64,000 nucleotides of DNA from Filimonas zeae (GTDB lineage Bacteria > Bacteroidota > Bacteroidia > Chitinophagales > Chitinophagaceae), in NCBI RefSeq assembly GCF_014641615.1, contig NZ_BMIB01000001.1:248769-312768 (forward strand), in the 5' to 3' direction. Made by a program: the position numbers and the translations under genes. The notes beneath the pieces are model-generated. The model ran no database searches and had not been told where the DNA came from. It saw nothing but the letters and a program-made list of their open reading frames with translations. This document shows, piece after piece, positions 1 to 8,769 of the stretch (position 1 is its first letter; the number at the start of each line of letters is the position of its first letter).

Positions 1-404
1 TTATAAAAGGTAAGCTGTTACCTGTTGAATGGTTGGTTTATAATCTCTTCTGCATGGCTTTACAAGGCCGGTTGCAAAATTAACGCTCCATTTTTACGCT
101 GCAACCCGTACTGTCTGTTTACATTATCAGGTGCTGAACCATTTTTTTACTACCGGTTTACCGTTACATAAACCGTTTTTGCTGCCATTCCCTGGTTTTG
201 TGGCATAGAATATGCTGATATGCGGAAAACTTTCTCCCTGCCGCTACTTGTATTATTTATTAAATAATAAATATATTTTGTAATTTTAGCAGATTGTTGC
301 GGATTAGCTGCATTGAAACGTAGATAAGATATACGAAAGGGAACTCTTGTCCGGAAAGGAACACTTCTGCCTGAATACATCACTGCTTTTAATATTCATT
401 GCTT
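1..404. other. Left-edge intergenic region, no gene seen
   Basis: No convincing coding sequence was found. A 77-codon minus-strand frame (150-383) has no recognisable protein features and lies in A/T-rich sequence. Two small hairpins are visible: AGGTAA/TTACCT at 8-23 and CGGTTTA/TAAACCG at 154-175. The second is followed by five T and may terminate a gene ending left of the window. An A/T-rich dyad lies around 250-275. The promoter of the 405 gene is presumably here but I could not assign it. Confidence 0.5.
154..180 (+). terminator. Possible intrinsic terminator
   Basis: A perfect 7-bp stem (154-160 with 169-175) has an 8-nt loop and is followed by TTTTT. It would terminate rightward transcription entering from outside the window. 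The stem is short, so the call is tentative. Confidence 0.35.
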
Positions 405-1823
405 ATGAATAAGGCTACCCTGTTGGTTATTGTTGCTACGCTGTTATCCTGCAATAGCGGCAACCCTCTTTTACAAAACCGTGAACAACCTGCGGAACAG
501 CCGGCTGGTACCCATAAAGCAGACGATGCAGAAACTGTGCAGGCACTGCATGATGCATATGTAACTGTGTATCCGCTGGTGCTGATGGAAATGGCGCGCC
601 GTTCTTTTGCCGGTGTAATGCGGGCATCTGCTAATAGTACAGCATGGCTTAACCATTTTGTGCATACCAGCGTGTACTCAGGTATGGCGCCGCAGCGCGT
701 GGCTGAACCGGATGTAGACATGGTGTATTCCTCTGCCTTTACCAATGTAGCTGCTGAGCCCATGGTATTGCACGTGCCGGATCAGATGGGGCGTTATTAT
801 ATGTTATTGCTGGTAGACGACTGGGGGCATGTGTTTAACACAGCAGCCACCCCCGGGGCAGCCAGCTTTTTAATTACCGCACCGGGCTGGCAGGGCACTG
901 TGCCTGCGGGTATGAGCCACATAGCGGCGCCCTCTGCAAACGTATGGGTTGCAGGGCGCACACAGGTAAATGACCGTACGGATGCCGTAATTGTAAAATC
1001 GTTGCTGAACCGCTATTCCCTTACGCCTTTAAGTAGATGGGAGAAAGGAAAACAAGCGTCAGATGATAGTGAAATAACCACTGCAGCAGTTACTGCGCCT
1101 GAGAAGTTATTGCTGAATATGACACTGGAAAATGTGCTGCAACTGGCTAACGGGTTGATGCAGAAAACACCCCCTCACTGGGATGCTGAAACCCGTAGCC
1201 GCATGGCTGCTGTGCAGGTGGGGCCGGGAAAGAACTTTGCATTACCAGCCTGCAACAGCCAGTTAAAAGGCGCGCTGGCAGCTATACCTGCACAGGTGCA
1301 ACAGGAAATGAATATAGCGGTGGCAGACAGCGGCAGCAATGGCTGGCGCACCATAAAACCCACCCTGTTGCAGCTTTTGCGTAGTATGGGGGCCGGTGCA
1401 GGCAGCAACTGTGTGTATATGGCCACCGGCTGTGATGCAGCGGGAAAAAATCTGCAGGGCAATAATGATTACCGGCTGCATATTGCAAAAGACCGTATAC
1501 CTGCAGGCAGAGCTTTCTGGAGTATAACCCTGTACGGAAAAAATCATGAACTGATATCGAATAATATACAACGCTTTGCCATTGGCGATAGAGATAAGCT
1601 GCTGTATAACGAAGATGGCTCACTGGATATTCTTATACAACACCATGCCCCTGCTGCTGCCTGGCAGCATAACTGGTTACCTGCGCCGGAAGGCTTGTTT
1701 ACGCTCAGCTTCCGGATATATGGGGTGCATAGCCAATCTGCAACAGAAAGCGCTTATATGCCGGCAGTAGAAAAGGTGTCAGACGCGCTTGCCTCTCGTT
1801 CGGGTACAGAAGCCCGCAGATAA
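405..1823 (+). CDS. DUF1254/DUF1214 domain lipoprotein
   Basis: A 472-residue protein of the DUF1254 plus DUF1214 family, whose members are envelope proteins of unknown biochemical function. The N-terminus is a lipoprotein signal (LLVIVATLLSC), so the mature protein is probably lipid-anchored. DUF1254-like sequence spans roughly residues 45-190, with the conserved stretch VDMVYSSAFTNVAAEPMVLH. DUF1214-like sequence lies near residues 345-460, with RAFWSITLYG and a final LSFRIYG strand. I chose the ATG at 405 because it begins the Met-Asn-Lys signal peptide; a TTG at 399 in the same frame is less likely. It stands alone, separated from the next gene by about 280 bp. The family assignment is fairly safe; the function is unknown. 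Confidence 0.8.
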   Translation: MNKATLLVIVATLLSCNSGNPLLQNREQPAEQPAGTHKADDAETVQALHDAYVTVYPLVLMEMARRSFAGVMRASANSTAWLNHFVHTSVYSGMAPQRVAEPDVDMVYSSAFTNVAAEPMVLHVPDQMGRYYMLLLVDDWGHVFNTAATPGAASFLITAPGWQGTVPAGMSHIAAPSANVWVAGRTQVNDRTDAVIVKSLLNRYSLTPLSRWEKGKQASDDSEITTAAVTAPEKLLLNMTLENVLQLANGLMQKTPPHWDAETRSRMAAVQVGPGKNFALPACNSQLKGALAAIPAQVQQEMNIAVADSGSNGWRTIKPTLLQLLRSMGAGAGSNCVYMATGCDAAGKNLQGNNDYRLHIAKDRIPAGRAFWSITLYGKNHELISNNIQRFAIGDRDKLLYNEDGSLDILIQHHAPAAAWQHNWLPAPEGLFTLSFRIYGVHSQSATESAYMPAVEKVSDALASRSGTEARR

Positions 1824-1969
1824 AGGAGCTTTTGTGTAACCGTAACAAGTTGCTGGCTAAAGTATATAAAATTAATTTTATTAGTGTTTTACCGGAAGTT
1901 GGGTGGTACCTCTGGGGGTTGAGTTCGCCCGTTTCACCGTTCCCTGGGTTTTCATAGTCAAATAATACC

Positions 1970-1995
1970 TGCCTGGCATAATCCTGTGCCGGGCA
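1970..1995 (+). terminator. Candidate terminator hairpin after DUF1254 gene
   Basis: TGCCTGGCA (1970-1978) pairs with TGCCGGGCA (1987-1995) over 9 bp, including one T-G wobble, with an 8-nt loop. A weak T-rich stretch (TGCTTTTATTG) follows. It sits about 150 bp after the stop codon and before the J-protein operon. The rest of 1824-2105 holds nothing else I can identify. Confidence 0.35.
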
Positions 1996-2105
1996 TGCTT
2001 TTATTGCCCCGATGTCAGAAACCTGACATCAGAATCTGCAATAATGACAACTCTGTGCCTGCACTGCTGCTGGATCACTTTTTGTAAATTAGCATAGCGA
2101 AAGAA

Positions 2106-3032
2106 ATGACAAGTATGGCAGACTTTATTGATTATTATAAGATTCTGGGGTTGGATAAAAGTGCAACGGATGAGGATATTAAAAAGGCCTACCGTAAGCT
2201 GGCGCGTAAGCACCACCCGGATCTGAACCCGGGCAATGCTGAAGCGCAGAAGAAATTTCAGCAGATTAACGAAGCCAATGAAGTACTGAGCGATCCGGAA
2301 AAGCGTAAAAAATACGATCAGTACGGCGAAAACTGGAAACATGCCGATCAGTTTGAGCAGGCCCGCAGCCAGGGCGGCTATGGAGGGCAAGAATTCGGAG
2401 GTGGCCAGGGGGGCGGTTTTGAGGGCTTTGGAGGTTTTGAACAGGGCGGCAGTGGCTTCTCCGACTTTTTTGAGAACCTTTTTGGCAGAAGCCGTGGCGG
2501 CGGAGGAAGAGGCGGTAATGGCCGTTACCGCGGAGAAGACATGAATGCCACCCTGCAACTGAACCTTACGGAGGTGTATGCTACTCAGAAACAGGTAGTT
2601 ACCATCAACGGTAAAAGCCTCCGTATTACCATTCCCGCCGGAGTGGAAGACGGGCAGGTGATTAAGCTGAAAGGACATGGCCATCCCGGTGTTAACGGCG
2701 GCCCTTCGGGCGATTTATATATTACCTTCCAGATATTAAACAACACTACTTTCAGCCGTACCGGAAACGATTTGCAAACCACAGTAGAATTGCCGTTGTA
2801 TACTGCAGTGTTGGGAGGGGACGTGATGCTGGATACTCCGGGCGGAAAAATCAAACTGAAAGTGCAGCCCGAAACACAGAATGGCACGAAAATACGCCTG
2901 AAAGGAAAAGGCTTTCCGGTATATAAACAGGAGGGCAGCTTTGGAGATCTGTTTGTAACCTATTCTATAAAAATACCCGTTGGCTTAACGGAGCAGCAGA
3001 AAGAGTTGTTTCGTCAGCTGGCGGCTTTGTAA
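2106..3032 (+). CDS. cbpA: CbpA-type DnaJ-like co-chaperone
   Basis: A class B J-domain protein, predicted to stimulate the ATPase of DnaK (Hsp70) and deliver unfolded clients in the cytoplasm. The J domain is at residues 8-72 with an intact HPD motif (37-39). A Gly/Phe-rich linker spans about 90-140, and two beta-sandwich substrate-binding domains run to the C-terminus. The cysteine zinc fingers of true DnaJ are absent, which points to CbpA. Its neighbour 11 bp downstream is a CbpM-like modulator, the usual partner. The start could also be the ATG at 2115, which leaves the J domain starting at [13 protein letters not shown]; neither has a clear ribosome site. Function is confident, start less so. 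Confidence 0.9.
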   Translation: MTSMADFIDYYKILGLDKSATDEDIKKAYRKLARKHHPDLNPGNAEAQKKFQQINEANEVLSDPEKRKKYDQYGENWKHADQFEQARSQGGYGGQEFGGGQGGGFEGFGGFEQGGSGFSDFFENLFGRSRGGGGRGGNGRYRGEDMNATLQLNLTEVYATQKQVVTINGKSLRITIPAGVEDGQVIKLKGHGHPGVNGGPSGDLYITFQILNNTTFSRTGNDLQTTVELPLYTAVLGGDVMLDTPGGKIKLKVQPETQNGTKIRLKGKGFPVYKQEGSFGDLFVTYSIKIPVGLTEQQKELFRQLAAL

Positions 3033-3043
3033 AACCGCAGATT

Positions 3044-3352
3044 ATGGAAAATGCAGATTGGATACCGGCCGATGATTTCTGTAGTTACCACCAGGTGTCA
3101 CTGGCTTTTGTGAGTGAGCTGGCCTATGCCGGACTGATAGAAATAACCGTAGTTGACCAGCAGCAATGTATACCTGTTAACCAGCTGCGTGAACTGGAAA
3201 GGTTTACCCGCCTGCATGCGCAACTGGGTATTAATGAAGAGGGGGTGGAAGCTATTGCTCACCTGCTGCACCAGGTAGATGTGTTGCAAAAAGAAGTACA
3301 CCAGCTGCGTCAGCAACTGAACTGGTATCAGCAGGGTGGGTTACCGCACTAG
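3044..3352 (+). CDS. cbpM: CbpM-like chaperone modulator
   Basis: A 102-residue protein resembling CbpM, the MerR-HTH-like modulator that binds the J domain of CbpA and inhibits its stimulation of DnaK. The N-terminal half (WIPADDFCSYHQVSLAFVSEL) matches the family, and the C-terminal 35 residues are a predicted coiled coil rich in Gln, Leu and His. The gene starts 11 bp after the J-protein stop, so the two are almost certainly one operon. The closeness of the pair supports the assignment more than the weak sequence conservation does. Confidence 0.8.
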   Translation: MENADWIPADDFCSYHQVSLAFVSELAYAGLIEITVVDQQQCIPVNQLRELERFTRLHAQLGINEEGVEAIAHLLHQVDVLQKEVHQLRQQLNWYQQGGLPH

Positions 3353-3358
3353 CGCACA

Positions 3359-4150
3359 CTAACTCACTTTTACTATCCTGGCGCAGCCTTTCCCTCTTTC
3401 AGCTTTAATACTGCCGTTGTTACCCGGCTGCCCCATTTCCATTCCTATTGAAATTATCAGGGCTTCGTCATCGGCAGGCACCGCAAGGGCCTGTAGCTGC
3501 AACACCTGAGCGGGCATTGCCTGGCCGGTTTTATACCAGGCAGTTGTATGCAACGGAAAATGTGCATGCAGCGGCTCTGTTGCGCCTGCAAACCGGTTGT
3601 TTTGCCAGGTAACATCTTTTGCTGTTGACAGTGTAGCCACCACGCGGAACATTGGGTTATTCCAGGGAATATGAAAATTCAAACCCGGCATCAGTGCGGG
3701 CAGGTGTATTGCAGCCTCTCCGCTTTCACGGTTTACCACGCAGGCTATGCCTGGTTTTATAATATCTCCCAGCCGATGGGTTTTATTCAGATCAAACCCT
3801 TCCAGCATAGCGCCGTAACGGGTAAGCAAAATAGCCCGTTGCCCCAGATCACCTTCCGTATTCAGCTGCTGCAGTTTACGTACTGCCCCGTTCAGGTGCG
3901 GTGCAAAATTGTGGTCGCTTAAATGTTTCAGCGATAGCAGGGCGCGGTGCAACGCTTTACCAGCTATTACACAGCCGGAAAATTCAGCGCAATTGCGGCG
4001 CGTCATCTCAAACTGCGGGGCTGTTTTAATTTTTTCTTTTGTTGCACCGCCTTTGGTGCGTAAAATAATTCCGCTCGCGCCCTTCATGGTGTAGGCAGAA
4101 ACATCTCCTAATCTGCCCTTAAAAAGAATCTCACTGGTTAGTTTAGCCAT
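3359..4150 (-). CDS. Conserved hypothetical protein, 263 aa
   Basis: I do not recognise a characterised family. The protein begins MAKLTSEILFKGRLGDVSAYTMKG, without a signal peptide or membrane segment. It is predicted cytoplasmic, with a basic N-terminal third and a beta-rich C-terminal half. The N-terminal G-x-L-G-(D/N)-V-S-x-Y-x-x-x-G pattern recalls DUF6266-type Bacteroidota proteins, but this is only an impression. It converges on cbpM (stops 6 bp apart) and is divergent from the lipoprotein at 4386. The 235-bp region upstream contains a phased 11-bp repeat cluster that may control it. Confidence 0.6.
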   Translation of the reverse strand: MAKLTSEILFKGRLGDVSAYTMKGASGIILRTKGGATKEKIKTAPQFEMTRRNCAEFSGCVIAGKALHRALLSLKHLSDHNFAPHLNGAVRKLQQLNTEGDLGQRAILLTRYGAMLEGFDLNKTHRLGDIIKPGIACVVNRESGEAAIHLPALMPGLNFHIPWNNPMFRVVATLSTAKDVTWQNNRFAGATEPLHAHFPLHTTAWYKTGQAMPAQVLQLQALAVPADDEALIISIGMEMGQPGNNGSIKAERGKGCARIVKVS

Positions 4151-4206
4151 GGCAAGGTATGTTTTGATACTACCCTCGGTAACACTTCACTGCACCAAAA
4201 TGTTCA

Positions 4207-4303
4207 GATAACCCATAAATAAGCCGTAGGTAAGGCAGAGATAACCCAGTTATTAAAAGACTGGGTTATCACCGGGTTATTACTGGGTTATCACTGGGTT
4301 ATC
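4207..4303. repeat. Phased 11-bp repeats with inverted copies
   Basis: Four abutting 11-mers on the plus strand: ACTGGGTTATC (4260-4270), ACCGGGTTATT (4271-4281), ACTGGGTTATC (4282-4292), ACTGGGTTATC (4293-4303). An inverted copy, GATAACCCAGT, lies at 4240-4250 and forms a perfect 11-bp stem with the first unit across a 9-nt loop. A partial inverted copy (GATAACCCA) lies at 4207-4215, exactly 33 bp before the other. The cluster sits in the divergent region between the 3359-4150 gene and the lipoprotein at 4386. One-helical-turn spacing fits a cooperative protein-binding array. Confidence 0.85.
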
Positions 4304-4356
4304 CTCTTTAAAAAGCACCTTTTGCCTATAGCGGAGGCAGATAATAGCAGGGGGCT

Positions 4357-4364
4357 TATATTTG
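4357..4364 (+). promoter_or_regulatory. Candidate -7 box TATATTTG
   Basis: TATATTTG matches the Bacteroidota -7 consensus TAnnTTTG and lies 21 bp before the ATG of the 4386 lipoprotein. No TTG/TTTG element is visible at the expected upstream distance, so support is partial. Confidence 0.35.
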
Positions 4365-4385
4365 TGCATCACCAATTATATAACC

Positions 4386-4919
4386 ATGAAATATTTGTTT
4401 GCTGCCGTTTGTGGCCTGATGCTCGTTAGTTGTAACGGAAATAACAGCGGGCAGGAAGCGGCAGCTACCCAGGCAGATTCCACCACCAGCGCAGAAAAAA
4501 CACCGGAAGTAGAGCAGGTAGCAGTAACCCCACAGGATAAACCCGCAGAAGGGCAATATTGCTTTATTGAAAAAGTGTATGAAAAGGAAGGGGTGGCATA
4601 TATAGATGCCGACTATATTCAGTTTCTGATGGGCAAGGCGGCCGTTACAGCGGCCCGTAAGAAAGGAGATGCAGAGCCACTGGTACGCAATGGCGATACT
4701 ACCTGGTCGGTACCCAACGATTATTATATTCTGAATGAAAACAGGAAAATAAGAACGCTGGCGTTACAGCCCGGTTTCCGGTTGGTTACCGTAAAACAAC
4801 CCGGAGATGTTCCGGGAGTGGAGTATCTGAAAAAATATGCAAAAGACGCAGTGTTTATACTTACACTGGATGCTGCAGACAGTACTGTTACGCAGATAAA
4901 AGAGCAGTATCTGCCATAA
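4386..4919 (+). CDS. Hypothetical lipoprotein, 177 aa
   Basis: A lipoprotein of unknown function: the signal peptide MKYLFAAVCGLMLVSC ends in a clear lipobox with Cys 16. A low-complexity linker rich in Ala, Gln, Thr and Glu (residues 20-60) follows, then a compact domain of about 115 residues. No recognisable catalytic motif is seen. The frame is open from a GTG further upstream, but the signal peptide fixes the start at 4386. It is divergent from the 3359-4150 gene and convergent with the cold-shock gene. Confidence 0.65.
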   Translation: MKYLFAAVCGLMLVSCNGNNSGQEAAATQADSTTSAEKTPEVEQVAVTPQDKPAEGQYCFIEKVYEKEGVAYIDADYIQFLMGKAAVTAARKKGDAEPLVRNGDTTWSVPNDYYILNENRKIRTLALQPGFRLVTVKQPGDVPGVEYLKKYAKDAVFILTLDAADSTVTQIKEQYLP

Positions 4920-4944
4920 GCCAGGCCTAAAGGCTGGCTTATGG
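4914..4944. terminator. Bidirectional terminator-like hairpin
   Basis: CCATAAGCCAG (4914-4924) pairs perfectly with CTGGCTTATGG (4934-4944) over 11 bp; part of the loop can pair further (CCT/AGG). The stem includes the stop codon of the 4386 gene and separates it from the convergent cold-shock gene. There is no long T tract on the plus strand. Confidence 0.5.
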
Positions 4945-4968
4945 AGCCCGCAGGTGCGACTGTTAAAA

Positions 4969-5421
4969 CTAAGCCGGTTTTACTGAAACAGCCTGTGGGC
5001 CTTTATGCCCCATAGTTACTTCAAAATTTACTTTGCTGCCTTCGGCTATGCGACCCTGTACATCGTTTACATGCACAAAAATGCTTTCCTGTGTAAGGGA
5101 GTCTTTAATAAAACCGTAGCCTTTAGAACCGTTGAAGTGGGTTACTGTTCCCGTTCTTACCGTGGGCAGTTCTTCCGTGTCTTCCTGACGCGACACGCCT
5201 ATCTGAATTTCTTCCAGACTTACTTCTTTTCTTTTAGATGGATCGGGTGGGGTATCAATGATATTCCCGTTCTCATCAATATAGGCCATCATATCTTCCA
5301 GGCTTTTTCCTTTTTGAGAATTGGCCTGACGTTCAGCTTTCTTTTCCTGTTTTTCCTGTAATTTCTGGGCTTTCTTTTTTTCTTTTTCTTTTTTGTTGAA
5401 GGATTCCTGTGATCTTCCCAT
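4969..5421 (-). CDS. Cold-shock-domain protein with basic N-terminal extension
   Basis: A 150-residue protein with a C-terminal cold-shock domain (about residues 88-150). The RNP1-like GSKGYGFI and RNP2-like SIFVHV single-strand nucleic-acid-binding motifs are both present. The N-terminal 45 residues are extremely Lys/Glu/Gln-rich and probably helical, a layout common in Bacteroidota cold-shock proteins and distinct from the 70-residue E. coli CspA type. It is predicted to act in the cytoplasm as an RNA chaperone. An imperfect hairpin (5462-5487) lies in its probable 5' leader and could contribute to temperature control; that is inference. Confidence 0.85.
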   Translation of the reverse strand: MGRSQESFNKKEKEKKKAQKLQEKQEKKAERQANSQKGKSLEDMMAYIDENGNIIDTPPDPSKRKEVSLEEIQIGVSRQEDTEELPTVRTGTVTHFNGSKGYGFIKDSLTQESIFVHVNDVQGRIAEGSKVNFEVTMGHKGPQAVSVKPA

Positions 5422-5646
5422 GTTTTATTGTACTGTTTTTGGTTTAAATTGTTTAACACCGCCGGTAACTACATTGTTGTAATTGCCGGAGTAGACAATG
5501 CATTCAGGTTTCATCCTTTGTCAGGTGACTGTGGCAAAAAGCAGGAGTTCAGGAAAGTTGACGGTTAGCCAGCAATCAGTCACTTACAATATGCCGATAC
5601 ATTACTACGGGATACAATAAAAATAGTTCAAAAAAACGGGATGGCG

Positions 5647-5781
5647 TTATTTTTTAGTAAACCAGAACAGAACGGCCAGCCATACCAGGCCTTTTATCAG
5701 AAAAAACAGGAATCCCCAGAAACCGATCCGCTTTAGCCAGAGCGTAAAACGGCTTTTCGGTTGTTCTTGTACTTCGGACAT
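5647..5781 (-). CDS. Small single-pass membrane protein, 44 aa
   Basis: A short reading frame beginning MSEVQEQPKSRFTLWLKRIG and ending in FTKK-stop. A polar N-terminus with basic residues precedes one hydrophobic helix (about residues 20-41, rich in Phe, Leu, Trp), then a short Lys-Lys tail. This is the expected layout of a small inner-membrane protein with the N-terminus inside. Trp/Phe-rich small proteins of this kind recur in Bacteroidota, but I know no function. It sits alone between the cold-shock gene and the dehydrogenase. Codon use is ordinary, supporting a real gene. Confidence 0.6.
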   Translation of the reverse strand: MSEVQEQPKSRFTLWLKRIGFWGFLFFLIKGLVWLAVLFWFTKK

Positions 5782-5972
5782 GATTATCTGTAAATTTTAT
5801 GTAAGGTACAATTGTCATAGAAATGTCATAAATCCGGAAGGGAAAAGAATTTACCTTTTCGGGAAAAATCCGCACCTTAAAAAACGCTTCTGTATAAAGG
5901 ATTGGTTAACAGGGTACGGAATGCATTTTGCTGACCTATCTTTATTAAGAACAAACACCAAAAAGTGCAGTT

Positions 5973-6962
5973 ATGAAAGTATTTGTTACCAATGTTATTC
6001 CACAGGTTGGTGTAAACCTGCTGGAAGAGGCCGGGTTGGAATTAACGCAATGGACGGAAAAACGGAAATTATCGGGGGAGGAGCTGGTAGCACATTGTAA
6101 AGGGTATGATGCGGTGCTTTGTGTAAGCAATCAGCTGGACGCTGCTTTTTTTGAAGCCTGCCCGCACCTGAAAGTGGTGGCGTTGCATTCAGTAGGTTAT
6201 GATAATGTAGATGTACAGGCGGCTACCCGGGCCGGTATTCCGGTAGGCAATACCCCGGGCGTACTCAGCGATGCTACTGCCGAAACCGCTTTTTTACTAA
6301 TGATAGCCACTGCGCGCAAAGCATTTTATCTGCATAAGAAAATTCTGAATGGTAACTGGGGCTTTACAGAGCCTACGGCCGATCTGGGTATATCGCTGGA
6401 GGGCAAAACCTTAGGGGTATACGGACTGGGTAAAATAGGATTTGTAATGGCACGTAAATGTGCGGCTGCTTATAATATGAAGGTAATTTACCACAACCGC
6501 CACCGGAATGTAGAGGCCGAAGATGCACTGAAGGCGGTAAAGGTTTCTTTTGAAGAGTTGCTGGAGCAGAGTGATGTATTATCGGTGCACACCGCACTAA
6601 CGCAGGAAACCAAAGGCATGTTTAATAAGCAGGCTTTCGGGCGGATGAAGCCTTCAGCCATATTTATTAATACTGCACGGGGAGGTATTCATAACGAAGC
6701 AGACCTTACAGAAGCTTTGCAGAAAGGTATTATCTGGGGGGCGGGGCTGGATGTAACCAACCCGGAGCCTATGGATAAAGATAATCCGTTGCTGCAAATG
6801 CCTTCTGTATGTATATTGCCGCATATAGGGTCGGCTACGGTAGAAACACGGGATGCCATGGCTACCCTTGCCGCCCGTAATATAATTGCCGGGTTACGTA
6901 ACGAGCGTTTGCCATACATTGTTAATCCGGAGGTGTATACCCATACACCTGCTAATTCATAA
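5973..6962 (+). CDS. D-isomer-specific 2-hydroxyacid dehydrogenase
   Basis: A 329-residue NAD(P)-dependent reductase of the glyoxylate/hydroxypyruvate reductase type, interconverting 2-oxoacids and D-2-hydroxyacids in the cytoplasm. The substrate domain is split around a Rossmann domain (about residues 100-285). The dinucleotide-binding GLGKIG motif, the catalytic Arg in INTARGG, and the catalytic His in LPHIGSAT are all visible; the Glu lies in the NPEP segment. Only 3 bp separate it from the following MFS gene, so the two are probably co-transcribed. A TATCTTTA box at 5937-5944 could be its -7 element. Exact substrate is unknown. Confidence 0.85.
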   Translation: MKVFVTNVIPQVGVNLLEEAGLELTQWTEKRKLSGEELVAHCKGYDAVLCVSNQLDAAFFEACPHLKVVALHSVGYDNVDVQAATRAGIPVGNTPGVLSDATAETAFLLMIATARKAFYLHKKILNGNWGFTEPTADLGISLEGKTLGVYGLGKIGFVMARKCAAAYNMKVIYHNRHRNVEAEDALKAVKVSFEELLEQSDVLSVHTALTQETKGMFNKQAFGRMKPSAIFINTARGGIHNEADLTEALQKGIIWGAGLDVTNPEPMDKDNPLLQMPSVCILPHIGSATVETRDAMATLAARNIIAGLRNERLPYIVNPEVYTHTPANS

Positions 6963-6965
6963 AAC

Positions 6966-8201
6966 TTGAACAAAGAATATACGCGCAGCAGGTATTTTTT
7001 TCTGATTTTAATACTGGGCTCGCTTACTGCCCTGGGGCCTTTTTCTATTGATATGTATCTGCCGGGTTTTCCGGCTATTGCCAAAGATCTGCATACCGAT
7101 GTGGAGCGGGTGGGCTTGTCTTTATCCAGTTATTTTATCGGTATTTCTGCGGGGCAGTTGCTGTATGGCCCGCTGTTAGACCGGTTTGGACGTAAAAAGC
7201 CGCTGTATGCCGGGTTGGTACTGTATATACTGGCCACCTGGGCCTGTATGTTATCCGGCTCGGTTGAAAACCTGATTGCCGTACGTTTTATACAGGCGAT
7301 TGGCAGTTGTGCAGCAGCGGTTACTGCCATGGCTATGGTGCGCGATTTGTTTCCGGTAAGCGAAAATGCAAAAGTGTTTGCGTTGCTGATGCTGGTGGTG
7401 GCAGCCTCGCCTATGATTGCCCCAACAGTGGGTGGTTATGTAACCAATGCTTTTGGCTGGCATGCTGTTTTTGGCGTACTGTTGTTACTGGGTGCAGTAA
7501 TACTGGTGGCTGTGTTTTTCTTTCTGCCGGAGAGTTATCCGCCAGACCCTTCTTACTCCCTCAAACCAGGGCCTATACTGGCAAGTTTTCGTACGGTAAT
7601 AAAAGAGCCGCAGTTTTATACGTATGCTTTTACGGGTGCTATAGCGTTTTCCGGGCTGTTTGCCTATGTATCCGGCTCGCCCAAAGTATTTATGGATATT
7701 TACCGGGTGTCTGAAAAGGCATACGGGTGGATTTTTGCAGGTTTATCTGTGGGCCTTATCGGTGCCAGCCAGGTAAATACCCTATTACTACGCTGGTTTC
7801 GCAGCCAGCAGATTGTACTGGCTGCGCTGGCAGGGCAGGTGGTAACAGGTGCTGTGTTTGTGGTGGCGGCTGCGGCTGGTTGGTTGCAGCTGGAAAGCAC
7901 GCTGGTATTGCTGTTTTTGTTTTTATGTTGCCTGGGGCTGGTAAACCCCAATACTGCGGCGCTTACCCTGGCGCCTTTTACCCGTAATGCCGGCAGCGCC
8001 TCGGCGCTGATGGGGGCGCTGCAAATGGGCGTGGGTGCGCTGGCCTCCGTAGGGGTAAGTGTGTGGAAGGCGCATTCGTTAATACCTATGGCTGCTATTA
8101 TGGCCGTTTCTGCCGCGCTGGCGCTGGGTACCCTGCTGGCCGGGCGCCGGAAAATTACACAGGAAGTGGATGGCGGCAGCGGAACCGCAGTATTGCATTA
8201 A
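6966..8201 (+). CDS. Bcr/CflA-family MFS drug-resistance transporter
   Basis: A 411-residue, 12-helix major facilitator of the Bcr/CflA drug:proton antiporter type. The start region (LGPFSIDMYLPGFPAIAKDL) and the loop 2-3 signature (GPLLDRFGRKKPLYAGL) are typical. The family exports bicyclomycin, chloramphenicol and small metabolites from the inner membrane. The start appears to be TTG at 6966: the frame opens only after the preceding stop region, and the first in-frame ATG would remove helix 1. It follows the hydroxyacid dehydrogenase by 3 bp, so its substrate may be a product of that enzyme rather than a drug; that is inference. Confidence 0.85.
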   Translation: MNKEYTRSRYFFLILILGSLTALGPFSIDMYLPGFPAIAKDLHTDVERVGLSLSSYFIGISAGQLLYGPLLDRFGRKKPLYAGLVLYILATWACMLSGSVENLIAVRFIQAIGSCAAAVTAMAMVRDLFPVSENAKVFALLMLVVAASPMIAPTVGGYVTNAFGWHAVFGVLLLLGAVILVAVFFFLPESYPPDPSYSLKPGPILASFRTVIKEPQFYTYAFTGAIAFSGLFAYVSGSPKVFMDIYRVSEKAYGWIFAGLSVGLIGASQVNTLLLRWFRSQQIVLAALAGQVVTGAVFVVAAAAGWLQLESTLVLLFLFLCCLGLVNPNTAALTLAPFTRNAGSASALMGALQMGVGALASVGVSVWKAHSLIPMAAIMAVSAALALGTLLAGRRKITQEVDGGSGTAVLH

Positions 8202-8284
8202 CAAATTGGATAATTCTCGTTAACTTGCCGCCCTGGCAGGCTTTTGAGAACCCTAATCCAACATTAAATTACCTGGTATAACAG

Positions 8285-8701
8285 ATGTCCGTTGAAATTG
8301 ATGACATAAGAATAGAACAACTGGTAGCTGCCTATCAGAAAACAGAAGATTCTATTGTAGAGGAAGCGGAAAACGATCCCCTTTTATTGCTGGATATTCA
8401 GGAGAACCTGGAGCAGTTGATACTGCTTACTGCTGAACTGATGGAAGGCTGGGATGCGTTTTTTGAGAATCTGGACGATCATGAAACCACAGAGTACTTT
8501 ATAAAACTTTCTCCTGCGCTGGAAGCTTCTGAGCAGATTATGGAGTTGATTCAGAAATACCATCTGAAACGTGGCGACATAAAAACCTTTTACCGCCGCC
8601 TGAAACCAGAGGTAAAAGATTTTGCCAAAGCCATGAAAAAGCTGCTGAAAGACACTATTAATCCCGATGATATAGAGGATGAGGACGACGAAGACGAATA
8701 G
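8285..8701 (+). CDS. Acidic helical hypothetical protein, 138 aa
   Basis: Unrecognised protein, strongly acidic and apparently all-helical, with no signal peptide or membrane segment. The last 15 residues are almost entirely Asp and Glu (IEDEDDEDE). It stands alone between the MFS gene and the first SusC. A TAACTTGC element at 8221-8228 could be part of its promoter but I could not find a good partner box. No function is proposed. Confidence 0.6.
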   Translation: MSVEIDDIRIEQLVAAYQKTEDSIVEEAENDPLLLLDIQENLEQLILLTAELMEGWDAFFENLDDHETTEYFIKLSPALEASEQIMELIQKYHLKRGDIKTFYRRLKPEVKDFAKAMKKLLKDTINPDDIEDEDDEDE

Positions 8702-8769
8702 TGGTTTTTATGATGTGTTGTTAGTTGGTTCTAACTTGTGTATTTGATATAACTATCCTGCTCTGTCCC

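Noticed and set aside
150..383. 77-codon minus-strand frame at the left edge
   Set aside because: No protein-like composition, no neighbours in operon, and overlaps an A/T-rich promoter-like region and a hairpin.
1895..1945. tRNA-like GGTTGAGTTCGCCC segment
   Set aside because: No acceptor stem, anticodon arm or CCA-proximal pairing can be built around it.
5542..5561. CAGGA repeated twice before GTTGA, resembling the FAS1 promoter module
   Set aside because: Repeat period is 8 rather than 10 bp and no TATCTTTR box follows at 15 nt.
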